Assembly: GCF_038433205.1 (NCBI RefSeq)
Contig: NZ_JBCDNA010000002.1
Coordinates: forward strand, 248,001 to 312,000
Direction of reading: 5' to 3'
DNA length: 64,000 nucleotides
From: Lutimonas vermicola
GTDB lineage: Bacteria; Bacteroidota; Bacteroidia; Flavobacteriales; Flavobacteriaceae
Shown here: positions 36,401 through 43,773 of the stretch, piece after piece
How positions within the stretch are numbered: the stretch's first letter is position 1
Layout of the letters: each line of letters starts with the position of its first letter
Translations under genes and position numbers: made by a program
The notes under the pieces: model-generated
Database searches by the model: none
Told to the model about the DNA's origin: nothing
Seen by the model: the letters and a program-made list of their open reading frames with translations, nothing else

Positions 36401-37274
36401 TTTTGGCACCGGATTCAATGATTTCATCTATATGCTCCTTCTCTAGAATAGTATCTCTGTCAAGAACAATCTCATTACGCTCTATCGATACAACTTCTCC
36501 TGTATCCTCATCTACAAAATCCTCGAACCATGTTTTAAGAACTCTGGCGGCAAGTTTTCTATCAAGCACTTTTTTAAGCCCGCTTTTTGATACTTTGACC
36601 TCTTCAGCAAGATCAAAGATCTCCAGTATATCCTTATCTCTCTCAAAACCAATGGCTCTGAACAAAGTAGTAACCGGTAATTTTTTCTTTCTGTCAATAT
36701 AGGCGAACATCACCTGATTGATATCAGTTGCAAATTCAATCCATGAACCTTTAAAAGGTATGACCCTGGCTGAATATAATTTAGTTCCATTAGCGTGAAA
36801 AGACTGGCCAAAGAAAACCCCTGGTGAACGGTGCAGTTGAGAAACAACCACTCTTTCGGCCCCGTTTATTACAAAGGTACCACTGTGGGTCATGTATGGA
36901 ATTACACCTAAATATACATCTTGAACAATAGTTTCGAAGTCTTCATGCTCAGGATCAGTACAATATAACTTTAAACGTGCCTTAAGCGGAACACTGTAAG
37001 TAAGCCCTCTTTCAATACACTCTTGGATGGAATATCTTGGCGGATCTACAAAGTAATCTAGGAATTCTAAAACAAAATTATTTCTTGTATCGGTAATAGG
37101 GAAGTTTTCCATAAAGGTTTTGTACAAACCTTCGTCACTTCTTTCATCAGATTTGGTTTCTAATTGAAAAAAATCCTGGAAAGATTTAATTTGAATATCG
37201 AGGAAATCAGGATATTCAGTAATCAATTTAGCTGATGCAAAGTTTACTCTTTGGGTTTTTTGTTTCGTTGCCAA
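33459..37274 (-). CDS. rpoB: RNA polymerase beta subunit
   Basis: A 1271-residue subunit when started at the TTG at 37274 ([15 protein letters not shown]), which fits the length and N-terminus of relatives; the in-frame ATG at 37319 would add 15 unusual residues. Motifs include the fork/rifampicin region [31 protein letters not shown], with the usual rifampicin-sensitive residues, and the [12 protein letters not shown] loop. The C-terminal anchor is [19 protein letters not shown]. The gene is separated from rplL by a strong stem-loop. Confidence 0.97.
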   Translation of the reverse strand: [1271 protein letters not shown]

Positions 37275-37322
37275 TGGAGAAAAATTTAAATTAAATGATA
37301 AGAACGAATATATATGCAAAAC

Positions 37323-37361
37323 GGTTTAGGTCTAAGCGGTATTACCCCAAAGACCTAAACC
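37323..37361 (-). terminator. Stem-loop between rplL and rpoB (candidate attenuator)
   Basis: An 11-bp perfect stem (GGTTTAGGTCT at 37323-37333 with AGACCTAAACC at 37351-37361). It is followed on the minus strand by GTTTTGC, a weak U-tract. In many bacteria partial termination at this point lowers rpoBC expression relative to ribosomal protein genes; the position and weak U-run fit such an attenuator or an RNase site. Confidence 0.6.
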
Positions 37362-37385
37362 TTAGTTGTTTAGTAGCTAAGTGAA

Positions 37386-37760
37386 TTATTTAAGCTCAAC
37401 TTCTGCTCCAGCTTCTTCTAAAGATTTTTTAAGCCCTTCTGCCTCATCTTTTGAGATTCCTTCTTTGATAGGTGCTGGTGCACTATCAACGATTCCTTTA
37501 GCTTCTTTTAAACCTAAACCAGTTAATTCTTTAACCAATTTAACTACAGCTAATTTAGAACCACCTGCGGCTTTAAGGATCACATCAAATTCTGATTTTT
37601 CCTCTTCAGCGGCTTCTCCACCTGCTGCAGGTCCTGCTACTGCTACTGCAGCGGCTGCAGGCTCAATACCATACTCTTCTTTTAAAATATTTGCCAATTC
37701 ATTAACTTCTTTTACTGTTAAGTTAACCAACTGTTCTGCGAAATCTTTCAACTCTGCCAT
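37386..37760 (-). CDS. rplL: Ribosomal protein bL12 (L7/L12)
   Basis: A 124-residue acidic protein. The N-terminal dimerisation part is MAELKDFAEQLVNLTVKEVNELANILK, an Ala/Gly-rich hinge lies at about residues 33-50, and the C-terminal factor-binding domain is KSEFDVILKAAGGSKLAVVKLVKELTGLGLKEAKGIVD. It recruits translational GTPases to the ribosome. It lies 45 bases after rplJ. Confidence 0.97.
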   Translation of the reverse strand: MAELKDFAEQLVNLTVKEVNELANILKEEYGIEPAAAAVAVAGPAAGGEAAEEEKSEFDVILKAAGGSKLAVVKLVKELTGLGLKEAKGIVDSAPAPIKEGISKDEAEGLKKSLEEAGAEVELK

Positions 37761-37805
37761 TTTTCTACTGTTTAAATTTTATTATTTAGTTTATTAGTGT
37801 GTTTA

Positions 37806-38324
37806 TTATTTTTCAGATAAAGTCTGAAGGATACCATGTATCTTACCACCACCTGATTGAAGCGCTGAAATAACATTCTTCGCTGGTGATTGCAACAATC
37901 CAATAATCTCTCCGATCATCTCTTCTTTCGACTTGATGCTTACCAGGTGGTCCAGTTGGTCATCTCCAACATAAACTGCCTCTTCAACATAAGCTCCTTT
38001 AAGAATTGGCTTCTCCCTCTTCCCTTTACGGAAAGCTTTGATTACCTTCGCCGGAGCATTACCTATTTCTGAAATCATCAGGGAAGTGTTTCCCTTAAGA
38101 ACGGTTGGTAATTCTCCAAAATCTTTATCACTACTATCCATTGCCTTTGCAAGCAAGGTATTTTTCACTACTGCTAATTTTACGTTAGCTTTAAAACAAG
38201 CTCTTCGTAAATTAGAAGTGTCAGAGGCATTCAATCCTGAGATATCTGCTAAATAGATTACTGGGTTATCAGTTAACTTGCCAGTTAAATCTTGTATTAC
38301 TTGCGATTTTTCTTCTCTTGTCAT
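37806..38324 (-). CDS. rplJ: Ribosomal protein uL10
   Basis: A 172-residue protein with the L10 pattern: MTREEKSQVIQDLTGKLTDNPVIYLADISG, then FKANVKLAVVKNTLLAKAM near residue 45. Its C-terminal helix binds L12 dimers. In the stalk operon L10 usually represses its own message; with only 19 bases after rplA, any control site would have to be inside rplA or further upstream. Confidence 0.96.
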   Translation of the reverse strand: MTREEKSQVIQDLTGKLTDNPVIYLADISGLNASDTSNLRRACFKANVKLAVVKNTLLAKAMDSSDKDFGELPTVLKGNTSLMISEIGNAPAKVIKAFRKGKREKPILKGAYVEEAVYVGDDQLDHLVSIKSKEEMIGEIIGLLQSPAKNVISALQSGGGKIHGILQTLSEK

Positions 38325-38343
38325 AATTCAAAAATTTACAGCA

Positions 38344-39033
38344 TTAAACTGATTTAGCATCTATTGCAACTCCAGGGCTCATTGTGCTCGACAAGAAAAT
38401 ACTCTTGATATACACTCCTTTCACAGTTGAAGGCTTTAACTTTACTATGGTTTTGATCAATTCATTTGCATTCTCGGCAATTTTATCAGCTTCAAAAGAA
38501 ACTTTACCGATTGACGCATGAACAATACCAGTTTTATCCACCTTAAAGTCAATTTTACCACCTTTAACATCTTTGACTGCTTTAGCCACATCCATAGTAA
38601 CGGTTCCTGTCTTTGGGTTTGGCATTAAACCCCGAGGGCCTAATACTCTACCTAAAGGACCTAATTTTCCCATTACACTAGGCATAGTGACAATAACATC
38701 AACATCTGTCCATCCTCCTTTAATTTTTTGAAGGTACTCATCCAATCCAACGTAATCAGCTCCTGCTTCTTTGGCTTCTTCTTCTTTATCAGGAGTAACC
38801 AATGCCAATACTTTAACATCCTTTCCTGTACCGTTTGGAAGGGTTACAACACCTCTTACCATTTGGTTGGCTTTACGTGGATCTACACCTAAACGAATTG
38901 CAAGATCAACACTTGCATCAAATTTTACGCTGGTGATTTCCTTTACCAGAGTCGAGGCCGCTAATACATCATGAGATGCACTAGGATCTACTTTTGCTCT
39001 GGCTTCTTTTTGCTTCTTTGTTAGTTTTGCCAT
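38344..39033 (-). CDS. rplA: Ribosomal protein uL1
   Basis: A 229-residue protein with MAKLTKKQKEARAKVD, then ASVDLAIRLGVDPRKANQMVRGVVTLPNGTG, and the L1 signature MPSVMGKLGPLGRVLGPRGLMPNPKTGTV. It binds 23S rRNA at the L1 stalk and can act as an operon repressor. It begins 4 bases after rplK stops. Confidence 0.97.
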   Translation of the reverse strand: MAKLTKKQKEARAKVDPSASHDVLAASTLVKEITSVKFDASVDLAIRLGVDPRKANQMVRGVVTLPNGTGKDVKVLALVTPDKEEEAKEAGADYVGLDEYLQKIKGGWTDVDVIVTMPSVMGKLGPLGRVLGPRGLMPNPKTGTVTMDVAKAVKDVKGGKIDFKVDKTGIVHASIGKVSFEADKIAENANELIKTIVKLKPSTVKGVYIKSIFLSSTMSPGVAIDAKSV

Positions 39034-39037
39034 TTTC

Positions 39038-39484
39038 TTACGCTGTTTTAACTGGAGCTGTTCCCTTTACACGAATTCCCATAGATCTCGCTGTTCCTGC
39101 AACCATCAACATAGCCGACTCAATCTGAAATGCATTTAAATCCTGCATTTTATCTTCAGCAATGGTACGTATCTGATCCCAGGTAACGGATGCTACTCTT
39201 TTACGATTAGGTTCTCCAGAACCTTTCTTAACTTTAGCCGCTTCTAACAATTGAATTGCTGCTGGAGGAGTTTTTACAACAAAATCGAAAGACTTATCCT
39301 TATAAACATTAATTACAACTGGTAAGACCTTTCCGGGCTTGTCTTGAGTTCTAGCATTAAACTGCTTACAGAACTCCATAATATTAACTCCGGCAGCACC
39401 TAATGCGGGTCCTACTGGTGGTGACGGATTTGCCGCGCCTCCTCGTACCTGCAATTTTACTACCTTACTAACTTCTTTTGCCAT
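39038..39484 (-). CDS. rplK: Ribosomal protein uL11
   Basis: A 148-residue protein with the usual proline-rich start VRGGAANPSPPVGPALGAAGVNIMEFCKQFNA and a C-terminal RNA-binding domain (MAGTARSMGIRVKG region). It binds the GTPase-associated centre of 23S rRNA. First r-protein gene after nusG, 66 bases downstream. Confidence 0.97.
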   Translation of the reverse strand: MAKEVSKVVKLQVRGGAANPSPPVGPALGAAGVNIMEFCKQFNARTQDKPGKVLPVVINVYKDKSFDFVVKTPPAAIQLLEAAKVKKGSGEPNRKRVASVTWDQIRTIAEDKMQDLNAFQIESAMLMVAGTARSMGIRVKGTAPVKTA

Positions 39485-39550
39485 CGTTTTAACTTTAATT
39501 AATAAAATACACTAAGTGGAAGCTAATGCATTTACATAATATCGTAACAT

Positions 39551-40105
39551 TTATGATATTTTCTCAACCTGCATATAGTTCAATTCCAAAGGAGTTTTTC
39601 TCCCAAAAATCTTCACCATAACCTCAAGTTTTCTCTTTTCTTCATTTATCTTTTCAATGGTTCCATCAAATCCATTGAACGGACCATCAATAACTTTTAC
39701 CGTTTCACCGGCAATAAATGGTATTGCAACATTTTCATTCTGAACCGCCAAATCATCAACTGTTCCCAACATTCTGTTTACTTCTGATTTTCTTAAAGGT
39801 ACAGGATCACCTCCTTTAGTTTCTCCAAGAAAACCAATAACACCTGTAACAGATTTGATTACGTGAGGGACTTCGCCGCTCAAATTCGCCTCTACCATGA
39901 TATACCCGGGAAAATAAACCTTCTCTTTGTGGTATTTCTTACCATTTCTGATTTGGATCACTTTCTCTGTTGGCACCAACACCTGGCTTACATAATCAGA
40001 TAATCCCAATCGAGCTATTTCATTCTCGATATAAGTTTTTACCTTATTTTCTTGTCCACCGATGGCCCTGACGGCATACCATTTCATTACAGAAGAATCA
40101 GACAT
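39551..40105 (-). CDS. nusG: Transcription elongation/antitermination factor NusG
   Basis: A 184-residue protein. The NGN domain covers about residues 8-118 (KWYAVRAIGGQENKVKTYIENEI, YFPGYIMVEA, GVIGFLGE), and the KOW domain follows (FIAGETVKVIDGPFNGFDGTIEKINEEKRKLEV). It binds the RNA polymerase clamp helices and couples transcription to the ribosome or Rho. It is 9 bases after secE. Confidence 0.97.
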   Translation of the reverse strand: MSDSSVMKWYAVRAIGGQENKVKTYIENEIARLGLSDYVSQVLVPTEKVIQIRNGKKYHKEKVYFPGYIMVEANLSGEVPHVIKSVTGVIGFLGETKGGDPVPLRKSEVNRMLGTVDDLAVQNENVAIPFIAGETVKVIDGPFNGFDGTIEKINEEKRKLEVMVKIFGRKTPLELNYMQVEKIS

Positions 40106-40114
40106 ATAATTATA

Positions 40115-40306
40115 TTAATTAAAAATATTGAAATATTTTTCTAAGCCCATTTGAAAGAACTTGTCAACAAAAAACACAGCGAGGGCAAAAATAACAGTAA
40201 ACACTGCTACCAATACCGTATTCTTTTGTGCTTCATTTCTTGGCATCCAAGAAACATGATGCTGCAACTCCCCAAATGATTCCTTAATGTAATTCACTAT
40301 ACCCAT
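40115..40306 (-). CDS. secE: SecE, preprotein translocase subunit
   Basis: A 63-residue protein with the short bacterial SecE plan: an amphipathic helix (GIVNYIKESFGELQHHVSWMPRNEAQK) and one transmembrane helix (about residues 33-53). It clamps SecY. The ATG at 40306 is used; another in-frame ATG three codons upstream (40315) is possible. It follows tRNA-Trp closely, as in many bacteria. Confidence 0.93.
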   Translation of the reverse strand: MGIVNYIKESFGELQHHVSWMPRNEAQKNTVLVAVFTVIFALAVFFVDKFFQMGLEKYFNIFN

Positions 40307-40322
40307 TATTGTCATTTTTACG

Positions 40323-40395
40323 CACGGGTGGAGAGGCTCGAACTCCCGACACCTGGTTTTGGAGACCAGTGCTCTACCAACTGAGCTACACCCGT
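40323..40395 (-). tRNA. tRNA-Trp (CCA anticodon)
   Basis: A 73-nt cloverleaf on the minus strand. The acceptor stem is ACGGGTG/CACCCGT and the D arm is GCTC...GAGC. The anticodon stem CTGGT/ACCAG carries a loop with CCA, and the T arm has TTCGAGC. The 3' CCA is not encoded. It sits between tuf and secE. Confidence 0.96.
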
Positions 40396-40484
40396 ATGGT
40401 CAGAAAATGCACCTTTTATACAGAGGTCATTTGTCTCCCAATTAATCAGTATGTCTTCATTAAAAACATACTTTTTTAAAAGAA

Positions 40485-40515
40485 TATAAGGCGCTTCAAT
40501 AAAGAAGCACCTGAT
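40485..40515 (-). terminator. Hairpin downstream of tuf
   Basis: AGGCGCTTC (40489-40497) pairs, with one G-U, to GAAGCACCT (40504-40512). On the minus strand it is followed by TATATTCTTTT. It may end part of the tuf transcripts before tRNA-Trp and secE. Confidence 0.55.
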
Positions 40516-40550
40516 ATTCAATTTTTTATTTCAACTGAAAATGATTATGA

Positions 40551-41738
40551 TTAATCAAGAATTTCAGTTACCTGTCCAGCACCAACTGTTCTACCACCTT
40601 CACGGATTGCAAAACGCAAACCAAGGTTCAAGGCAATTGGCTGAATCAAATCAACAGTAATTGTCAAGTTGTCACCAGGCATAACCATTTCAACACCATC
40701 AGGTAAATTAATTGTCCCTGTAACATCCGTAGTTCTAACATAGAATTGAGGACGGTAGTTTTTATGGAATGGAGTATGACGTCCACCTTCTTCTTTTTTC
40801 AAGATATACACCTCAGCTTTGAATTTAGCATGCGGAGTAATAGAACCTGGCTTACAGATTACCATACCTCTCTTGATCTGGTCCTTATCAATACCTCTTA
40901 ATAAAATACCAACGTTATCACCAGCTTCACCTCTATCCAAAATCTTACGGAACATCTCTACTCCAGTAACTGTAGAAGTTAATTTCTCAGCACCCATACC
41001 AATAATATCAACAGAATCACCAGTGTTTGCAACACCTAATTCAATACGACCAGTAGCAACAGTTCCACGACCAGTAATAGAGAATACATCTTCAACAGGC
41101 ATCAAGAAATCCTTATCAACGTCTCTTTTAGGAATTTCAATCCAAGTATCGACAGCATCCATTAATTCCATAACAGTATCAACCCATTTTTCCTCTCCGT
41201 TCAATGCTCCTAAAGCAGAACCCTGAATAACAGGACCGTTATCACCATCATACTCATAGAATGAAAGAAGATCTCTTACTTCCATTTCTACCAATTCCAG
41301 TAATTCCTCATCATCAACCATATCTACTTTATTCATAAACACAACCATTCTAGGAATACCTACCTGACGTCCTAACAAGATGTGCTCACGAGTTTGTGGC
41401 ATCGGACCATCAGTAGCAGCTACTACTAAAATTGCACCGTCCATTTGAGCGGCACCAGTTACCATGTTCTTAACGTAATCCGCGTGACCCGGACAGTCAA
41501 CGTGTGCATAGTGACGCTTTTCAGTTGAATATTCAACGTGCGCCGTATTAATGGTTATACCTCTTTCTTTTTCTTCAGGTGCGTTATCGATCTGATCGAA
41601 ATCCTTTACTTCAGAAAGTCCTTTATCTGCCAACACTTTTGTAATGGCAGCAGTCAAAGTAGTTTTACCGTGGTCAACGTGTCCAATAGTACCAATATTT
41701 AAATGGGGCTTTGAACGATCAAAAGTTTCTTTTGCCAT
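40551..41738 (-). CDS. tuf: Elongation factor Tu
   Basis: A 395-residue GTPase with intact motifs: GHVDHGKTTLTAAIT (P-loop), RGITINTAHVEY (switch I), DCPGHADYVKNM (G3), NKVDMVDD (G4) and GSALGAL (G5). Domains 2 and 3 are complete. It carries aminoacyl-tRNA to the ribosome. It is embedded between a four-tRNA cluster and tRNA-Trp. Confidence 0.98.
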   Translation of the reverse strand: MAKETFDRSKPHLNIGTIGHVDHGKTTLTAAITKVLADKGLSEVKDFDQIDNAPEEKERGITINTAHVEYSTEKRHYAHVDCPGHADYVKNMVTGAAQMDGAILVVAATDGPMPQTREHILLGRQVGIPRMVVFMNKVDMVDDEELLELVEMEVRDLLSFYEYDGDNGPVIQGSALGALNGEEKWVDTVMELMDAVDTWIEIPKRDVDKDFLMPVEDVFSITGRGTVATGRIELGVANTGDSVDIIGMGAEKLTSTVTGVEMFRKILDRGEAGDNVGILLRGIDKDQIKRGMVICKPGSITPHAKFKAEVYILKKEEGGRHTPFHKNYRPQFYVRTTDVTGTINLPDGVEMVMPGDNLTITVDLIQPIALNLGLRFAIREGGRTVGAGQVTEILD

Positions 41739-41808
41739 GATTGTTAAATTTTAATCTTAGTTATATATATATTCGTGTTTAATTCTATTTTGAAGCATCT
41801 ATAAATTG

Positions 41809-41880
41809 AGCCAATGACGGGATTTGAACCCGTGACCTCTTCCTTACCAAGGAAACGCTCTACCCCTGAGCTACACCGGC
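41809..41880 (-). tRNA. tRNA-Thr (GGT anticodon)
   Basis: A 72-nt cloverleaf: acceptor GCCGGTG/CATTGGC (two G-U pairs), anticodon stem TTTCC/GGAAG with the loop TTGGTAA, T arm ACGGG-TTCAAAT-CCCGT. It is the last of the four-tRNA cluster, directly before tuf. Confidence 0.95.
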
Positions 41881-41991
41881 TTAGGTATTTTTAAAACCGG
41901 ATTCCTTTCAATGTATTTCGGGTTCAAGCACATATTTACCCGGAATAGGTTTTATTCATTTCAACTATACCTATCAATAAGTTGAAAATAG

Positions 41992-42064
41992 AGCGGGAGA
42001 CCGGGCTCGAACCGGCGACAATCAGCTTGGAAGGCTGAAGCTCTACCAACTGAGCTACTCCCGC
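41992..42064 (-). tRNA. tRNA-Gly (TCC anticodon)
   Basis: A 73-nt cloverleaf: acceptor GCGGGAG/CTCCCGC, anticodon stem TCAGC/GCTGA with the loop CTTCCAA, T arm GCCGG-TTCGAGC-CCGGT. Confidence 0.96.
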
Positions 42065-42091
42065 TTAAATTTTTTTCATTAAACAAACTTG

Positions 42092-42172
42092 TGGGGAGAG
42101 CAGGATTCGAACCTGCGAAGGTTTCCCAACAGAGTTACAGTCTGTCCTCGTTGGCCGCTTGAGTATCTCCCC
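42092..42172 (-). tRNA. tRNA-Tyr (GTA anticodon)
   Basis: An 81-nt class II tRNA with a long variable arm: acceptor GGGGAGA/TCTCCCC, anticodon stem ACAGA/TCTGT with the loop CTGTAAC, T arm with TTCGAAT. Confidence 0.95.
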
Positions 42173-42201
42173 TCAATTTTACTATTTTTTTCAAAGACCT
42201 G

Positions 42202-42275
42202 AGCCGATGGAGGGACTCGAACCCACGACCTGCTGATTACAAATCAGCTGCTCTAGCCAGCTGAGCTACATCGGC
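42202..42275 (-). tRNA. tRNA-Thr (TGT anticodon)
   Basis: A 74-nt cloverleaf: acceptor GCCGATG/CATCGGC, anticodon stem GCTGA/TCAGC with the loop TTTGTAA, T arm GTGGG-TTCGAGT-CCCTC. It is the first tRNA of the cluster and is preceded by the promoter at 42373-42402. Confidence 0.96.
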
Positions 42276-42340
42276 TTTTTCACGTGAAAAATTCCAAAAA
42301 AAACGAAACAAATTTCATTTGTCTTTCTCGGATATCTACA

Positions 42341-42372
42341 TAAAAAAACAAACCGCTTTTTCTAACGGTTTG
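42341..42372 (-). terminator. Terminator after hpf, overlapping the tRNA promoter start site
   Basis: CAAACCG (minus strand, 42372-42366) pairs with CGGTTTG (42355-42349), followed by TTTTTTTATG. It ends the xerC-hpf transcript. The 5' arm begins immediately after the -7 element of the tRNA operon promoter. Confidence 0.85.
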
Positions 42373-42402
42373 CAAATGTAAAAAGTTTTATCAGTTCTGC
42401 AA
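42373..42402 (-). promoter_or_regulatory. Consensus promoter (TTG-N19-TACATTTG) for the tRNA-tuf operon
   Basis: On the minus strand TTG (42402-42400), a spacer of 19 bases and TACATTTG (42380-42373) match the Bacteroidetes consensus TTG-N19-TAnnTTTG exactly. This is the best promoter match in the window. It drives tRNA-Thr-Tyr-Gly-Thr-tuf and probably genes beyond. Confidence 0.8.
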
Positions 42403-42429
42403 AACTTTTTGACTATATTTTTAAAATAA

Positions 42430-42726
42430 TTATGCTCTTAATTTCTCTTTTCGTTTAACCAATTGTCTTTTAACCGAATCAACAGCCAGACTAACACCTT
42501 CTTCAAATGTTTTTGAATGTTTTTTAGCCACAATATCAATACCTGGCAGCTTCACTTTTATATCAATTATTTTATTTTCTTTTTCGCTCGTACTTTGCAC
42601 CTTCAGAAATATTTCCGCACCGATAATATGATCATGGAATTTCTCCAGATTATTAACTTTCTTTTCAATGTAATTGACTAAATCGTTGCTAATATTGAAA
42701 TTAACAGATTGAACAGATATTTTCAT
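42430..42726 (-). CDS. hpf: Ribosome hibernation-promoting factor, HPF/YfiA family
   Basis: A 98-residue single-domain protein: MKISVQSVNFNISNDLVNYIEKKVNNLEKF, EIFLKVQ, and a C-terminal helix VDSVKRQLVKRKEK. This is the short RaiA/HPF form, which binds the decoding site of idle 30S subunits. It begins 3 bases after the xerC-like gene stops and ends at a terminator. Confidence 0.92.
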   Translation of the reverse strand: MKISVQSVNFNISNDLVNYIEKKVNNLEKFHDHIIGAEIFLKVQSTSEKENKIIDIKVKLPGIDIVAKKHSKTFEEGVSLAVDSVKRQLVKRKEKLRA

Positions 42727-42729
42727 AAG

Positions 42730-43620
42730 TTAATAGTTTTTATTGCTCCTTGGATGAGCCCGGTTATACATTATTTTCAAATCCTTCAAGTTACTGTGTG
42801 TGTAAACTTGTGTCGAAGCCAGACTGGAATGTCCAAGCAATTCCTTTACGGAATTCAAATCAGCTCCTTCGCTCAGCAAATGCGTCGCAAATGAATGCCT
42901 CACTACATGAGGGCTTTTTTTCACTTTAACCGACACCTTACTAAAATATTCATTTATAATTCTGTAAACAAGAGTCGGATAAATAGCATCTCCTTTTTTC
43001 GTAACGAAAAATGAATCCGATATTCTGTGAATATCCTTCCTGAGTAATTTGTATTTTTTTATGGTTCCGGCCACCGAGTTCAGTAACGGCAGTTGCCTTT
43101 CTTTATTTCTTTTTCCTACCACCTTTACAATACTTTGTGAATGGTCAATGGACGTATCTTTTAAACCAATCAATTCGGCCCTGCGCATTCCTGTTGTGTA
43201 AAGAAGTTCAATAATCAGTTTATCCCTTACTTGTTCAAAACCACCTGCCTGATCGAAAAAATCAAGTACTTCATTCATCTCTTTTTCTGAAAACGGCACA
43301 TTGACTCTTTTCTCCACCTTAAGGGATTTATGCTTTCTTAAGGGGTGCTCTTCTATTTGCTTTGATTTTAGTAAAAAATTAAAATACGACTTTAAAGAAC
43401 TAATTTTTCTATTGATCGATCTGTTTGAAATACTATTCTCTACCAAATTAACGATCCAACTTCTGATAATCGTATAAGACACAGTAGAAATCTCCTTTAT
43501 TTGAAATTCTCTTTCACAGAACTCCTCAAAAGATTCCAGGTCTTTATTATAAGCCGCAATAGTGTATGGTGAATATTTTCTTTCGCAATCCAGATAGGTT
43601 ATAAAATGAGTTATGCTCAA
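42730..43620 (-). CDS. xerC: Tyrosine recombinase, XerC type
   Basis: About 296 residues. The N-terminal SAM-like core-binding domain covers residues 1-85. The catalytic domain keeps the RKHRHY set: Arg in TTGMRRAELIGL, Lys in KVVGKRNKERQLPL, HVVRHSFATHLL (His and Arg), LLGHSSLASTQVYTH (His and Tyr). Xer proteins resolve chromosome dimers at dif. There is no ATG at the N-terminus; TTG at 43620 gives MSITHFITYL, like relatives, while TTG at 43626 is two codons longer. No integrase-like cargo or att repeats surround it, so it is housekeeping. Confidence 0.9.
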   Translation of the reverse strand: MSITHFITYLDCERKYSPYTIAAYNKDLESFEEFCEREFQIKEISTVSYTIIRSWIVNLVENSISNRSINRKISSLKSYFNFLLKSKQIEEHPLRKHKSLKVEKRVNVPFSEKEMNEVLDFFDQAGGFEQVRDKLIIELLYTTGMRRAELIGLKDTSIDHSQSIVKVVGKRNKERQLPLLNSVAGTIKKYKLLRKDIHRISDSFFVTKKGDAIYPTLVYRIINEYFSKVSVKVKKSPHVVRHSFATHLLSEGADLNSVKELLGHSSLASTQVYTHSNLKDLKIMYNRAHPRSNKNY

Positions 43621-43687
43621 AATCAATCTTCAGTTATCAATAAATATTTCAATAGTCTAAGCGCTTGTGAACCCATGCTGCTAAATC

Positions 43688-43695
43688 CAAAAATA
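43688..43695 (-). promoter_or_regulatory. xerC: -7 promoter element TATTTTTG for xerC-hpf
   Basis: An exact TAnnTTTG match on the minus strand, about 68 bases before the TTG start; no TTG -33 box at the usual spacing. Confidence 0.5.
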
Positions 43696-43732
43696 CAAAA
43701 AATACCTCATAAACCTTAAAAATTAACATAAA

Positions 43733-43760
43733 AAAAGTCCCGTAAATACGGGACCTTTTT
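43733..43760 (-). terminator. Terminator after rpsU
   Basis: GTCCCGTA (43737-43744) pairs with TACGGGAC (43747-43754), followed on the minus strand by a T-run. It separates rpsU from xerC. Confidence 0.88.
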
Positions 43761-43773
43761 TAGTTAGAAGGTT

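Noticed and set aside
40396..40447. E. coli-like promoter TTGGGA-N15-TATAAA before tRNA-Trp
   Set aside because: It does not match the Bacteroidetes -7 consensus and the spacing is short; not enough support.
40318..40521. 67-codon minus-strand frame over tRNA-Trp
   Set aside because: The tRNA explains the sequence; the peptide is an artefact.
42730..43620. Integrase of a mobile element
   Set aside because: The XerC-like gene is flanked by housekeeping genes, with no att-like duplications at the tRNA genes and no cargo.
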